Source: an uncultured Eubacteriales bacterium
GTDB taxonomy: Bacteria; Bacillota; Clostridia; Oscillospirales; Oscillospiraceae
Reading direction: 5' to 3'
DNA: 24,110 nucleotides
Assembly: GCA_900549475.1 (NCBI GenBank)
Contig: UROF01000036.1
Span: 1 to 24,110 of the forward strand
The position numbers and the translations under genes were made by a program. Below are positions 7,386 through 14,626 of the stretch, piece by piece. The notes beneath the pieces were generated by a model. That model worked only from the letters and a program-made list of their open reading frames with translations. It searched no databases and had not been told where the DNA came from. How positions within the stretch are numbered: the stretch's first letter is position 1; every line of letters starts with the position of its first letter.

Positions 7386-8077
7386 GCAGCATCGAGGAAA
7401 ACATTCGCAGTATCCGCAGCCGTATGGCCGCCGCGGCGGAACGCGCCGGCCGGGACGTGGGAGAAGTCATGCTGGTGGGCGCCAGCAAGATGAATGACGC
7501 AGCGGCCTGCCAGGCCGCCATCCGGGCAGGCATCGACGCCCTGGGAGAGAACCGGGTCCAGGAGATGACCGCCAAGCTCCAGGAGCACGCCTATGACGGG
7601 GCGCCCCTCCACTTTATCGGCCATCTCCAGCGCAATAAGGTCCGCCAGGTGGTGGGCGTGGTGAGCCTGATCCAGTCGGCAGGCTCCTGGGAACTGCTGG
7701 AGGAGATCGAGCGTCAGGCAGAGAAAAAGGAGCTGATCCAGGACGTGCTGCTGGAGGTAAACATCGGCGGGGAGGAGAGCAAGAGCGGCTTTGCCCCCCA
7801 GGTCCTCTATGAGGCGGCGGATAAAGCCAGGTCCCTCAGCCATATCCGGGTCCGGGGCCTTATGACCATCCCCCCTGTGGAGCAGGTACCCCACGGAAAT
7901 CTGCCCTATTTTGTGGAAGTTTCCCGTCTTTATGTTGACATAAGCAGGAAATTGTATGATAATAGTTTTGCATATTTGTCCATGGGCATGAGCGATGACT
8001 TTGAGGACGCAATTGCCGCGGGCGCCACTATGGTCCGGGTGGGCTCGGCCATTTTCGGCCAGCGGCATTACCAATGA
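7382..8077 (+). CDS. Pyridoxal phosphate homeostasis protein YggS/YlmE
   Basis: A 231-residue PLP-binding protein of the YggS/YlmE/PROSC family, a single TIM-barrel domain without known catalysis that buffers PLP and affects amino-acid pools. The PLP lysine is K36 in GASKMND. Other family marks are HFIGHLQRNKV (77-87), LLEVNIGGEESKSGF (123-137), RGLMTIPP (158-165) and the phosphate-binding end LSMGMSDDFEDAI...VRVGSAIFG (199-226). The 4-base overlap with the preceding gene implies translational coupling. Position next to sepF matches the B. subtilis ylmE-sepF order. Confidence 0.95.
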   Translation: MSSIEENIRSIRSRMAAAAERAGRDVGEVMLVGASKMNDAAACQAAIRAGIDALGENRVQEMTAKLQEHAYDGAPLHFIGHLQRNKVRQVVGVVSLIQSAGSWELLEEIERQAEKKELIQDVLLEVNIGGEESKSGFAPQVLYEAADKARSLSHIRVRGLMTIPPVEQVPHGNLPYFVEVSRLYVDISRKLYDNSFAYLSMGMSDDFEDAIAAGATMVRVGSAIFGQRHYQ

Positions 8078-8097
8078 TATATGAGGAGGTTTCCCCC

Positions 8098-8550
8098 ATG
8101 AGCTTGCTTGATGATTTCAAAAGAATGATCCACCCCGTCAGTGACGAGGACGATGACTATGATGTAGAGTTCGATGAACAGGAATCTCCTTTCCTGGATG
8201 ACCGTTCCCGGATGGAGCGGGACCGCTCTCCGGTAGACAGCCGCCGTGGCAAGGTGGTGAATATCCACGCCACCACTCAGCTGAAGGTCGTGCTGGTAAA
8301 GCCCGAGCGCTTTGAGACCGCCAGCGAGATCGCCGACCATCTGAAGGAAAAGCGCACCGTGGTCATGAACCTGGAATCCACCCACAAGGACATCGCCCGC
8401 CGTCTGGTGGACTTCCTCTCCGGTGTGGCCTATGCCGGTGAGGGCAAGATCAAAAAGGTGGCCGCCAATACCTATATCATCACCCCCTACTCCGTGGATA
8501 TCCAGGGGGACTTGATTGACGAGCTGGAAAATAACGGCCTGTATTTCTGA
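8098..8550 (+). CDS. sepF: Cell division protein SepF
   Basis: A 150-residue membrane anchor and Z-ring organiser that binds the FtsZ C-terminus. The N-terminal MSLLDDFKRMI forms the amphipathic membrane-binding helix, residues 15-50 are an acidic, disordered linker, and residues 52-138 form the SepF core, ending in GKIKKVAANTYIITPYSVDI. The start at 8098 is favoured because GAGGAGG stands 8 bases upstream and the product then begins with the canonical helix; the frame is open back to 8074 without support. It lies 20 bases after yggS. Confidence 0.96.
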   Translation: MSLLDDFKRMIHPVSDEDDDYDVEFDEQESPFLDDRSRMERDRSPVDSRRGKVVNIHATTQLKVVLVKPERFETASEIADHLKEKRTVVMNLESTHKDIARRLVDFLSGVAYAGEGKIKKVAANTYIITPYSVDIQGDLIDELENNGLYF

Positions 8551-8580
8551 GAGACTAGAGAATAGGGAGGTACCTGCACC

Positions 8581-9390
8581 ATGATGACCCCGCAGGAAGT
8601 GGCTAATTGTACCTTCGCCAAGGCCGTGATGGGCGGCTACAACATGGCGTCGGTGGATGATTTTTTGGATAAGCTGACCGAGGACTATACCGCCCTCTAC
8701 AAGGAAAACGCCGCCCTGAAGGCAAAGCTCAAGGTGCTGGCAGATAAAATGGAGGAGTACCGCCAGGTGGAGGACGCCATGCGCTCCACCCTCCTCACCG
8801 CCCAGAAGATGGCTACCTCCATGGTCTCCGAGGCGGAGCAGAAGCGGGATGCCATCATTGCCGACGCCGCCTCCGGCGCCAAAGCCCGCCTCACTGAAAT
8901 CCAGAACGAGGTGAGCGCCGAGGAGGAGCGGCTGGTCTCTGTCCGCCAGGAGGTGGAGCAGCAGATCCAGGCCGAAAAAGCCCGCCTTTCCACCGCCCAG
9001 GAGGAGCTGCGCAGCTTTATCCAGTCGGTACGCCGGGTATGTGAGGGAGAGCTGGCTCTGTTGGAGCGGCTGCCGGAGCTGCCTGCCCAGCCGGAACCGC
9101 CCCAGCAGCCCCCCGTGGTCCAGGCCGCTCCCGTCGTCAACGACGCTGTGGAGGAGGTAGCCAGCGCCATCGACCAGGCCCTGGAGAAGGATATCGACAG
9201 CGCTATGGCCGCCCTTGCTCCTACCGAGGACCCGCTGCCTGAGCCGGCGGCACCTCCCGCCCAGGACCCGGCAGACGATCTCCCCCAGGTGGACCCCTTT
9301 GCCGATGAATTCCCCGAGGAGGACCCGGAAGCTACCCGGGTGCTGAACCTGGACGACCTGCAGTTCGGCCGCAATTACACAAGAGAGTAA
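8581..9390 (+). CDS. divIVA: DivIVA-domain cell division/polarity protein
   Basis: A 269-residue protein beginning with the DivIVA lipid-binding motif (FAKAVMGGYNMASVDDFLDKL, 12-32) that senses curved membrane at septa and poles. A long coiled coil follows (about 33-155, rich in Glu, Lys and Gln). The tail (about 165-260) is Pro/Gln/Asp-rich and probably disordered. It is longer than B. subtilis DivIVA (164 residues). AGGGAGG lies 10 bases before ATG 8581; a second ATG follows at once at 8584. It is the last gene of the run from miaA. The ylmG and ylmH genes usually found between sepF and divIVA are absent. Confidence 0.93.
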   Translation: MMTPQEVANCTFAKAVMGGYNMASVDDFLDKLTEDYTALYKENAALKAKLKVLADKMEEYRQVEDAMRSTLLTAQKMATSMVSEAEQKRDAIIADAASGAKARLTEIQNEVSAEEERLVSVRQEVEQQIQAEKARLSTAQEELRSFIQSVRRVCEGELALLERLPELPAQPEPPQQPPVVQAAPVVNDAVEEVASAIDQALEKDIDSAMAALAPTEDPLPEPAAPPAQDPADDLPQVDPFADEFPEEDPEATRVLNLDDLQFGRNYTRE

Positions 9391-9391
9391 G

Positions 9392-9431
9392 AGGACTGCG
9401 GCTTTGCTCCGGCGAAGCCGCGTCCTTTTTT
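9392..9431 (+). terminator. Rho-independent terminator after divIVA
   Basis: AGGAC (9392-9396) and GCGGCTT (9398-9404) pair with AAGCCGC (9415-9421) and GTCCT (9422-9426), with one bulged T, followed by a run of six T. It closes the miaA-to-divIVA gene run. Confidence 0.92.
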
Positions 9432-9484
9432 GTTAGGGAAAGCCGCCGGTACCGCCGGCCCTCCGCTGAGAAAGGAGCCCTCCT

Positions 9485-10351
9485 ATGGAAGGCAAAACCA
9501 TTGTCGCCCTGCTCTACGACTTTGATAAGACCCTGTGCACCCAGGACATGCAGAACTATGCCTTTATCCCCGCCCTGGGCATGGAGCCCGGTGACTTCTG
9601 GCGGGAGGCCAACGTCTTTGGCTGGCAGCAGCACATGGACGGCATCCTGGCCTATATGTACACGATGATCCGCAAGTGCGGGGAGCTGGAGCTGCCCCTG
9701 ACCCGGTCTTTTCTCAGCCGCTGCGGCCAGAATATCGTCTTTTTCCCCGGTGTCACCGACTGGTTTGCCCGCATCGACCGCTTTGCCTCCCTGCTGGGCG
9801 TTCAAACCGAGCACTATGTCATCTCCTCGGGCCTCCGGGAGATCATTGACGGCAGCGCCATCGCCGGGGCCTTCAAGGAGATCTACGCCAGTGAGTTCTA
9901 CTACGACGAGCTGGGCCGCCCCGCCTGGCCCAAGCTGGCGGTAAATTTTACCGCCAAGACCCAGTTTGTCTACCGGATCAACAAGGGGGTGCTGGACGTC
10001 AGCGATGACCAGACCCTCAATGCCTCCATGCCCGACGACAGCAAGCGGGTACCCTTCACCAACATGATCTACATCGGCGACGGCCTCAGCGACGTGCCCT
10101 GTATGAAGATGATGCGGGCCTACGGCGGCCAGGCCATCGCGGTCTACCAGGACGCCAATCGCCCCGGTGTGGAGCAGCTGCTGCGGCAGGGGAGGGTGGA
10201 TTTCATCTTTCCCGCCGACTACCGGGAGGGTACCGGCCTGGAGGTCACAGTGAAAAATATCATCCGCAAGATGGCCGTCAGCCACCTCCTGGGGGAGGAG
10301 AACCAGCAGCAGCTGAAGGCGGTACGGAAAAGATGTCAGGAGGAGCGCTGA
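9485..10351 (+). CDS. HAD-superfamily phosphatase, substrate unknown
   Basis: A 288-residue cytoplasmic HAD hydrolase resembling phosphoserine-phosphatase-type members. Motif I is YDFDKTLC with nucleophile D12 and acid/base D14. Motif II is probably the serine in VISSGLREI (S114 or S115). Motif IV is YIGDGLSDVPC (D199, D203), binding Mg2+. Residues 20-105 form the helical cap. It stands alone between two terminators, with AAAGGAG 7 bases ahead of the ATG, so context gives no hint of substrate. Confidence 0.85.
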   Translation: MEGKTIVALLYDFDKTLCTQDMQNYAFIPALGMEPGDFWREANVFGWQQHMDGILAYMYTMIRKCGELELPLTRSFLSRCGQNIVFFPGVTDWFARIDRFASLLGVQTEHYVISSGLREIIDGSAIAGAFKEIYASEFYYDELGRPAWPKLAVNFTAKTQFVYRINKGVLDVSDDQTLNASMPDDSKRVPFTNMIYIGDGLSDVPCMKMMRAYGGQAIAVYQDANRPGVEQLLRQGRVDFIFPADYREGTGLEVTVKNIIRKMAVSHLLGEENQQQLKAVRKRCQEER

Positions 10352-10368
10352 GACGCTCCTCTTTTTTT
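10340..10368 (+). terminator. Rho-independent terminator overlapping the HAD gene's stop
   Basis: GAGGAGCG (10340-10347) pairs perfectly with CGCTCCTC (10354-10361), followed by seven T. The stop codon lies in the loop, so the last codons form the 5' arm. Confidence 0.92.
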
Positions 10369-10550
10369 GATGAGGCCTGCCCGGCTCCGCAGAGCTGATT
10401 TGCTCATCGCCGGGCGGGCGGGAACAAACCGTGGCCTTCCCGGCCCCTTGCCCCGGGCGGCGCCCGCCGGGAGCCGCTGAATCTGCGGGCAGCGGCCTCG
10501 ACGCTGTCATGTCTCCGACGGAATTGCTTTCGTTGGCTTGCCTCCGGCGG
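10369..10550. other. Gene-free GC-rich flank left of repeat copy C
   Basis: No gene seen. It contains several short GC-rich inverted repeats and ends with GCCTCCGGCGGG, which also precedes the copy B hairpin. The rest does not resemble the other repeat flanks by eye. Confidence 0.5.
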
Positions 10551-11000
10551 GTTCACTTTTGTACGCACAAAAGTGAACCGAAAAAGCGCCAGCCCCCTTC
10601 GGGCTGGACCCCCGCTTTGTCCAATCGGTCTGAATAGAGCTTGATGATGGGGTGCCACTGAGACACCGCGTCCTTCGGGGTGCTGATCTGCAACGGGCTG
10701 CTCGTCCAACTTCGGCTGTCGCCCTTTTGAAGGGATAGAGGTAGCTAATTTCTGTATGAAGCTGCCCGCATCTACGGAAACTTGCACAGGCTCCCGTTAA
10801 CAAAAAGAAACGCCCCTCAGCCCGAGGGCCGTCAGGCGAAGTGGGTAAACCACCGCACCGATTACGAGGGGCCAGCGGCCCTGCAGTATTTCAGTGGCTG
10901 CCCGGTTCTAAATCTGATAGTGACCGATTTGACAAACAACGGGGGCCTGGGGTCTCCCCAGCGCGCTTTTGCCTACTTTTCCCGCGTCGGAAAAGTAGGC
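10551..11000 (+). repeat. Composite intergenic repeat, copy C (full, 450 bp)
   Basis: Same architecture as copy B and one base shorter. The left hairpin is 10551-10578 (outer arm GTTCAC, loop ACGC; a G/C pair at 10550/10579 extends it). The right hairpin is 10971-11000 (outer arm GCCTAC, loop CGCGTC). The left module has CCAGCCC/GGGCTGG, CCAATCGG (10621-10628), 25 bases, GCCACTGA (10654-10661). The right module has TTCAGTGGC (10890-10898), 25 bases, CCGATTTG (10924-10931) and inner stem CTGGGG/CCCCAG. The box GAGGGCCGTCAGGCGAAG lies at the start of the right half. The copy lies between convergent genes (HAD and spoIIQ-like). Confidence 0.85.
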
Positions 11001-11107
11001 CTGCGGAGCATACCAGTCTGAAAGTCTGATAAAGAGACATTCACAGGAACCATCCTCTGACAAAGAATCCCCCGCCGCCGGGTTTCGGCGGTAAGCCCCA
11101 CCGGAGG
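11001..11107. repeat. Right flank of copy C with tail module shared with copy B
   Basis: Positions 11033-11091 repeat the tail seen at 4691-4747: AGAGACATTC, ACAGGA-ACCA-TCCTCT, ATCCCCC, and the stem CCGCCG-GGTTT-CGGCGG. The tail starts 48 bases after the hairpin in copy B and 33 bases after it in copy C. Confidence 0.65.
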
Positions 11108-11151
11108 AAAATAAATAAAACAAGGCCCGTCCGCACCAGGCGGACAGGCCT
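11108..11151 (-). terminator. Terminator of the spoIIQ-like gene
   Basis: Two-part stem: AGGCC (11123-11127) with GGCCT (11147-11151), and GTCCGC (11129-11134) with GCGGAC (11140-11145), separated by one C/A mismatch. An A-rich stretch at 11108-11122 becomes a T-rich tail on the minus strand, 7 bases after the stop codon. Confidence 0.8.
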
Positions 11152-11157
11152 CGCTGT

Positions 11158-11901
11158 TTACTCCAGGAATCCTGCCGGGTCTACCGGCTCGCCGTCCTTG
11201 GCCACGGCAAAGTGGAGATGGGCCCCCAGGCCCGCCTCGCTGAGAGAGGTATTGCCAACGGTACCGATCACCGTACCGGCACTGACCTCATCCCCCGCCA
11301 GGACCTTTGTCTCCGGTTCAAGGCTTGCATAGGTGGTGGTGTAGCCGTTGTGGTGGTCAATGACCACCATGGTGCCCAGAAGGCCGTCCTCCGTGACGGA
11401 AAGGACCGTGCCTGCCGCCGCCGCGGCTACCGCTGTACCCGCTGTGGCCTGGATGTCCAGGCCGTCATGGGTCCGCCAGTCCCCCAGCGTCTCGTCATAG
11501 GTGAGAGTATCCACAGAGAACACGGACACCGTATCTCCCATGACAGGATTGACTACCTCCAAAGGAGCATCAGACGCCGCGGGAACATCCTCCGTCACCG
11601 GGGCAGAGGACTCCTCCGCTGCCTCCTGACCGCTGTCTGTGGGCTGGAGGCTCTCTACCACTACCGGCTCGTCGGAGATCACCGGCTTGGCCGGCTCCAC
11701 TTCCGGTACATCCACCGCTACCGCGTCGTTCTCCTCCTGCTGGTCCACGGTCTGGACCTGCTGTTCCTGGACTTCCGCTTCGTTGCTTACTAGGGCGTAA
11801 TAGCCAACCACTCCGGCTGCGATCGCGCAGACGAGCAGGGCTATGTAAAAGCCCATGCCGCCGAAGATGGAGGCAGCCTGCCGCTTGCCTCGATTATCCA
11901 T
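11158..11901 (-). CDS. spoIIQ: SpoIIQ-like M23 zinc metallopeptidase (sporulation)
   Basis: A 247-residue protein with one membrane span (about 17-37, in GFYIALLVCAIAAG), an acidic Glu/Val/Pro/Ser-rich linker (40-118) and an M23 (LytM) domain (about 125-247). The zinc ligands are complete: H145 and D149 in THDGLDI, H228 and H230 in AHLHF. The block VDTLTYDETLGDWRTHDGLDI (130-150) resembles clostridial SpoIIQ, which sits in the forespore membrane and joins SpoIIIAH in the channel to the mother cell; B. subtilis SpoIIQ has lost the zinc site whereas clostridial forms keep it. Start at 11901 has AAAGGAAG upstream; the frame is open to 11976 but that part overlaps the pyr terminator. No clear sigma-F promoter was found, so the sporulation role is a family inference. 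Confidence 0.75.
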   Translation of the reverse strand: MDNRGKRQAASIFGGMGFYIALLVCAIAAGVVGYYALVSNEAEVQEQQVQTVDQQEENDAVAVDVPEVEPAKPVISDEPVVVESLQPTDSGQEAAEESSAPVTEDVPAASDAPLEVVNPVMGDTVSVFSVDTLTYDETLGDWRTHDGLDIQATAGTAVAAAAAGTVLSVTEDGLLGTMVVIDHHNGYTTTYASLEPETKVLAGDEVSAGTVIGTVGNTSLSEAGLGAHLHFAVAKDGEPVDPAGFLE

Positions 11902-11956
11902 ATTCCGCTTCCTTTCATCTCGTCCGCCGCCGGTGAGGGCGGCTGTGGTAAAGAGG

Positions 11957-11999
11957 AAAAATACCTCTGGCCCCATTGTGCACGGCCAGAGGTATTTTT
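11957..11999 (-). terminator. Strong terminator of the pyr operon (symmetric, 16-bp stem)
   Basis: The 16-base arms AAAAATACCTCTGGCC (11957-11972) and GGCCAGAGGTATTTTT (11984-11999) pair without mismatch around an 11-base loop. A and T runs at the two ends would let it work in both directions. It begins 32 bases after the pyrI stop on the minus strand and separates the pyr operon from the spoIIQ-like gene. Confidence 0.92.
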
Positions 12000-12031
12000 A
12001 TACTTGCGGATACGGAAAATATGGTCTTTTT

Positions 12032-12451
12032 TTACTTGCCCGCCTGGGTCTCGCAGTACAGGCAGCGATAGACACGGTTCTCCCGGTCAGTGAGCTTGAA
12101 CACCTGGGGCAGCTCCTGCTCCACAGAGGTGATGCACCGGGGATTCTTGCAGCGGATCACGTTAGTGATGGTCTCGGGCAGCTTCAGCTGGCGCTTTTCC
12201 ACTTGACGGCCGTCCATGATGATGTTAACCGTGATGTTGGGGTCCACATAGCCGATGACATCCCAGTCCAGATCCAGCACCCGGTCGATCTTGATGATGT
12301 CCTTGCGGCCCAGCTTGCCGCTGACCACGTTCTTCAGAATGGCCACCGTGCAGTCCAGCTCGCCCAGGCCCAGGATCTTGTAGAGCTCCATGGCCTTGCC
12401 GGCGGCAATATGGTCGATAACAATACCGTTTTTAATGGCGTCGATAATCAT
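12032..12451 (-). CDS. pyrI: Aspartate carbamoyltransferase regulatory subunit PyrI
   Basis: A 139-residue regulatory chain that links ATCase catalytic trimers and binds CTP/ATP. The N-terminal allosteric domain covers about 1-95. The C-terminal zinc domain has four cysteines, C101, C106 (CKNPRC), C130 and C133 (CLYC). It is shorter than the E. coli chain (153 residues), mostly at the N-terminus. It lies 14 bases after pyrB, so both subunits are made together. Its presence predicts a class B, allosterically controlled ATCase, unlike the unregulated B. subtilis enzyme. Confidence 0.96.
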   Translation of the reverse strand: MIIDAIKNGIVIDHIAAGKAMELYKILGLGELDCTVAILKNVVSGKLGRKDIIKIDRVLDLDWDVIGYVDPNITVNIIMDGRQVEKRQLKLPETITNVIRCKNPRCITSVEQELPQVFKLTDRENRVYRCLYCETQAGK

Positions 12452-12465
12452 TGCTTTTTCCCTCC

Positions 12466-13380
12466 TCAGTCAATTTCCAGCAGCTTCAGAATCAGAGCCA
12501 TGCGGATAAAGCGGCCGTAATTCACCTGCTTGAAGTAGCAGGCCCGGGGGTCCTTGTCCACCGCCACGGAGATCTCATTGACACGGGGCAGGGGGTGGAG
12601 GATGCACAGATCCTTCTTGGCCGTCACCAGCTTCTCCGGAGTGAGGATGTAGCTGTCCTTCAGACGCAGGTAATCCTCCTCATTGAAGAAGCGCTCCCGC
12701 TGGACACGGGTCATATACAGGATGTCCAGATCCGGCATCACAGACTCCAGATCCGTGGTCTGAACGTACTCGATGTTGTTCTTCTGGAGAACGTCCTTCT
12801 TGACATAGCTGGGCAGCTTCAGCTCATCGGGAGACACCAGGACGATCTTAATACCCTGGTAGCGGCTGAGGGCATTGATGAGGGAGTGGACGGTACGGCC
12901 AAACTTCAGGTCGCCGCAGAAGCCCACAGTCAGGTTGTCAAAATGGCCTTTCTCATGGTAGATGGTGAGAAGGTCGGTAAGAGTCTGGGTGGGGTGGTTG
13001 TGACCGCCGTCACCGGCGTTGATCACCGGCACAGTGGCGTTCATGGAAGCCACCAGGGGAGCGCCCTCCTTGGGGTGACGCATGGCGATGATATCGCTGT
13101 AGCAGCTGACGGTCCGGGCCGTATCCGCTACGCTCTCGCCCTTGGCGGCGGAGGAGCTGTTGGCCTCGGAGAAGCCCAGGACCTGACCGCCCAGCCGCAG
13201 CATGGCGGACTCAAAGCTCAGGCGGGTACGGGTGGAAGGCTCAAAGAACAGGGTAGCCAGGATCTTGCCGTCACACTTGTGGGCATAGGCCTCGGGGTGG
13301 GCAATGATGTCACTGGCCTTGGCAATCAGCCCGTCGATCTCCTCCGTAGAGAGATCCAGAATGTCGATCAAACTTCTCAT
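12466..13380 (-). CDS. pyrB: Aspartate carbamoyltransferase catalytic subunit PyrB
   Basis: A 304-residue enzyme joining carbamoyl phosphate and aspartate to carbamoyl aspartate. The carbamoyl-phosphate loop is FFEPSTRTRLSFESA (45-59; STRTR 49-53); the neighbouring-subunit loop with active-site lysine is SSSAAKGES (K80); HPTQTLTD lies at 129-136 and HPLPRVNEI in the C-terminal half. Length is normal. The ATG overlaps the pyrE stop by one base, which indicates coupled translation. Confidence 0.97.
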   Translation of the reverse strand: MRSLIDILDLSTEEIDGLIAKASDIIAHPEAYAHKCDGKILATLFFEPSTRTRLSFESAMLRLGGQVLGFSEANSSSAAKGESVADTARTVSCYSDIIAMRHPKEGAPLVASMNATVPVINAGDGGHNHPTQTLTDLLTIYHEKGHFDNLTVGFCGDLKFGRTVHSLINALSRYQGIKIVLVSPDELKLPSYVKKDVLQKNNIEYVQTTDLESVMPDLDILYMTRVQRERFFNEEDYLRLKDSYILTPEKLVTAKKDLCILHPLPRVNEISVAVDKDPRACYFKQVNYGRFIRMALILKLLEID

Positions 13381-14027
13381 TATTTATTACCTCCAATCCA
13401 GCTCTCGTCAGACGGGTTGTTCCGGAAAGCGATGAGCCGGGCAATATCTTCTTCCTTGATATACTTCTCCTGGGCAGCCACCTGGGCGATCACGTCAAAG
13501 TTGGTGAGGCTGACATTCTTCACATTGGCCGCTGCCAAGCGGTCCAGGCCCTTCTGCATGCCGTAGGTGAAAATGCTCACCACGCCCAGCACGTCAGCTC
13601 CGGCCTCCCGCAGAACGTTCACCACCTCGATGACGCTGCCGCCGGTGGAGATGAGATCCTCCACCACTACTACCTTCTGGCCCTTCTCCAGGCGGCCCTC
13701 GATCTGGTTCTGACGGCCGTGGTCCTTACTGCCGGACCGGACATAGCCCATGGGCAGGCCCATGATATGGCCTACGATGGCGGCGTGGGCGATACCGGCA
13801 GTGGAGGTGCCCATAAGGACCTCTACATCGGGATACTCCCGGCGGATGGTCTCTGCCAGAGCGTTTTCCACATCATTGCGGACCGCCGGGGCGGTGAGGG
13901 TCAGGCGGTTGTCACAGTACACCGGGCTCTTGATGCCGCTGGCCCAGGTGAAGGGCTCCTCCGGGCGGAAAAACACTGCCTGGATGCTCAGCAGATCCTT
14001 AGCGATCAGATTCTGGATGTTTTCCAT
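13380..14027 (-). CDS. pyrE: Orotate phosphoribosyltransferase PyrE
   Basis: A 215-residue type I phosphoribosyltransferase converting orotate and PRPP to OMP. The PRPP-binding signature is VVVVEDLISTGGS (119-131). The flexible catalytic loop around K101-R105 (KDHGR) and the N-terminal FTWASGIKSPVYCDNR (26-41) are typical. AAAGGAG precedes the ATG by 7 bases. It is the first gene after repeat copy D within the pyr run; I could not find a convincing promoter between the repeat and this start, so it probably depends on read-through from pyrC unless the repeat supplies one. Confidence 0.97.
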   Translation of the reverse strand: MENIQNLIAKDLLSIQAVFFRPEEPFTWASGIKSPVYCDNRLTLTAPAVRNDVENALAETIRREYPDVEVLMGTSTAGIAHAAIVGHIMGLPMGYVRSGSKDHGRQNQIEGRLEKGQKVVVVEDLISTGGSVIEVVNVLREAGADVLGVVSIFTYGMQKGLDRLAAANVKNVSLTNFDVIAQVAAQEKYIKEEDIARLIAFRNNPSDESWIGGNK

Positions 14028-14041
14028 TGTCGCACTCCTTT

Positions 14042-14152
14042 ATATCAATTTTTATTTTTACCAGTTGAATGGGGAGGTTGCTTCTCAAGTTCATTTTTCA
14101 GTCCTTTGGCTTTCGGGGTCCCTTTCAGCGGGGGTTCCACCCCCGGACCCCG
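14042..14152. repeat. Left flank of repeat copy D with GGGGGT-TCC-ACCCCC hairpin
   Basis: Upstream of pyrE. The stretch 14124-14154 (TTTCAGCGGGGGTTCC onward) matches the left flank of copy B (4109-4142). Its stem (14130-14144) carries T/A where copy B has C/G. The part nearest pyrE is AT-rich; nothing gene-like. Confidence 0.6.
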
Positions 14153-14548
14153 GGTGACTTTTGTACGCACAAAAGTCACCAAAAGGCGCCGGGAGACCCG
14201 GACCCCTCTTTTTGTCCAACCGGACGCCTGCAGGGGAGATACCCGTTTGCCACTGAATTTCTGCAAGGCCGCTGGCCCCTCGTAATCGGTGCGGTGATTG
14301 TCCGACTTCGCCTGACGGCCCTCGGGCTGATAGGCACTTCTTAGCATGCGAAACAGAAAGATGGTTCTACCCCTTTAACAGGGCCGGAGGCCGAAGTCAG
14401 AATAGAAACCCGCCGCAGATCAGATGCCAAAGGGCAGAAGTTCAGTGGCTGCGCAGCAGCAAATCTGATAGCATCCGATTAGGCAAAATGGGGTCCGGGG
14501 CATCCCCGGCGGCGTTTTGGTCACTTTTTCGCCGAGGAAAAAGTGACC
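14153..14548 (-). repeat. Composite intergenic repeat, copy D (396 bp, interior inverted)
   Basis: Terminal hairpins lie at 14153-14180 (outer arm GGTGAC, loop ACGC) and 14519-14548 (outer arm GGTCAC, loop GCCGAG). Modules: CCAACCGG (14216-14223), 25 bases, GCCACTGAA (14249-14257) on the left; TTCAGTGGC (14441-14449), 25 bases, CCGATTAG (14475-14482) on the right. The internal boxes read on the minus strand: CTTCGCCTGACGGCCCTC lies in the left half and CAGATCAGATGCC in the right half. The interior is therefore opposite to copies B and C while the hairpin loop types keep the same left-right order. The copy lies between two genes of the pyr run. Confidence 0.82.
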
Positions 14549-14626
14549 CGGGTCCGGGCCGGGGAGGCCCGGGAGCCAAAGTCCGAAGCGGCTTACTTCG
14601 GACGCACCAGGGCCCGGCTGGGCCTG
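14549..14626. other. Short GC-rich gap between copy D and the HAD gene
   Basis: Contains the inverted repeat GTCCGAAGC-GGCTTA-CTTCGGAC (14581-14604, one base off full symmetry), which lacks a following T-run on either strand. It could act as a weak transcript end for the HAD gene. No gene seen. Confidence 0.4.
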
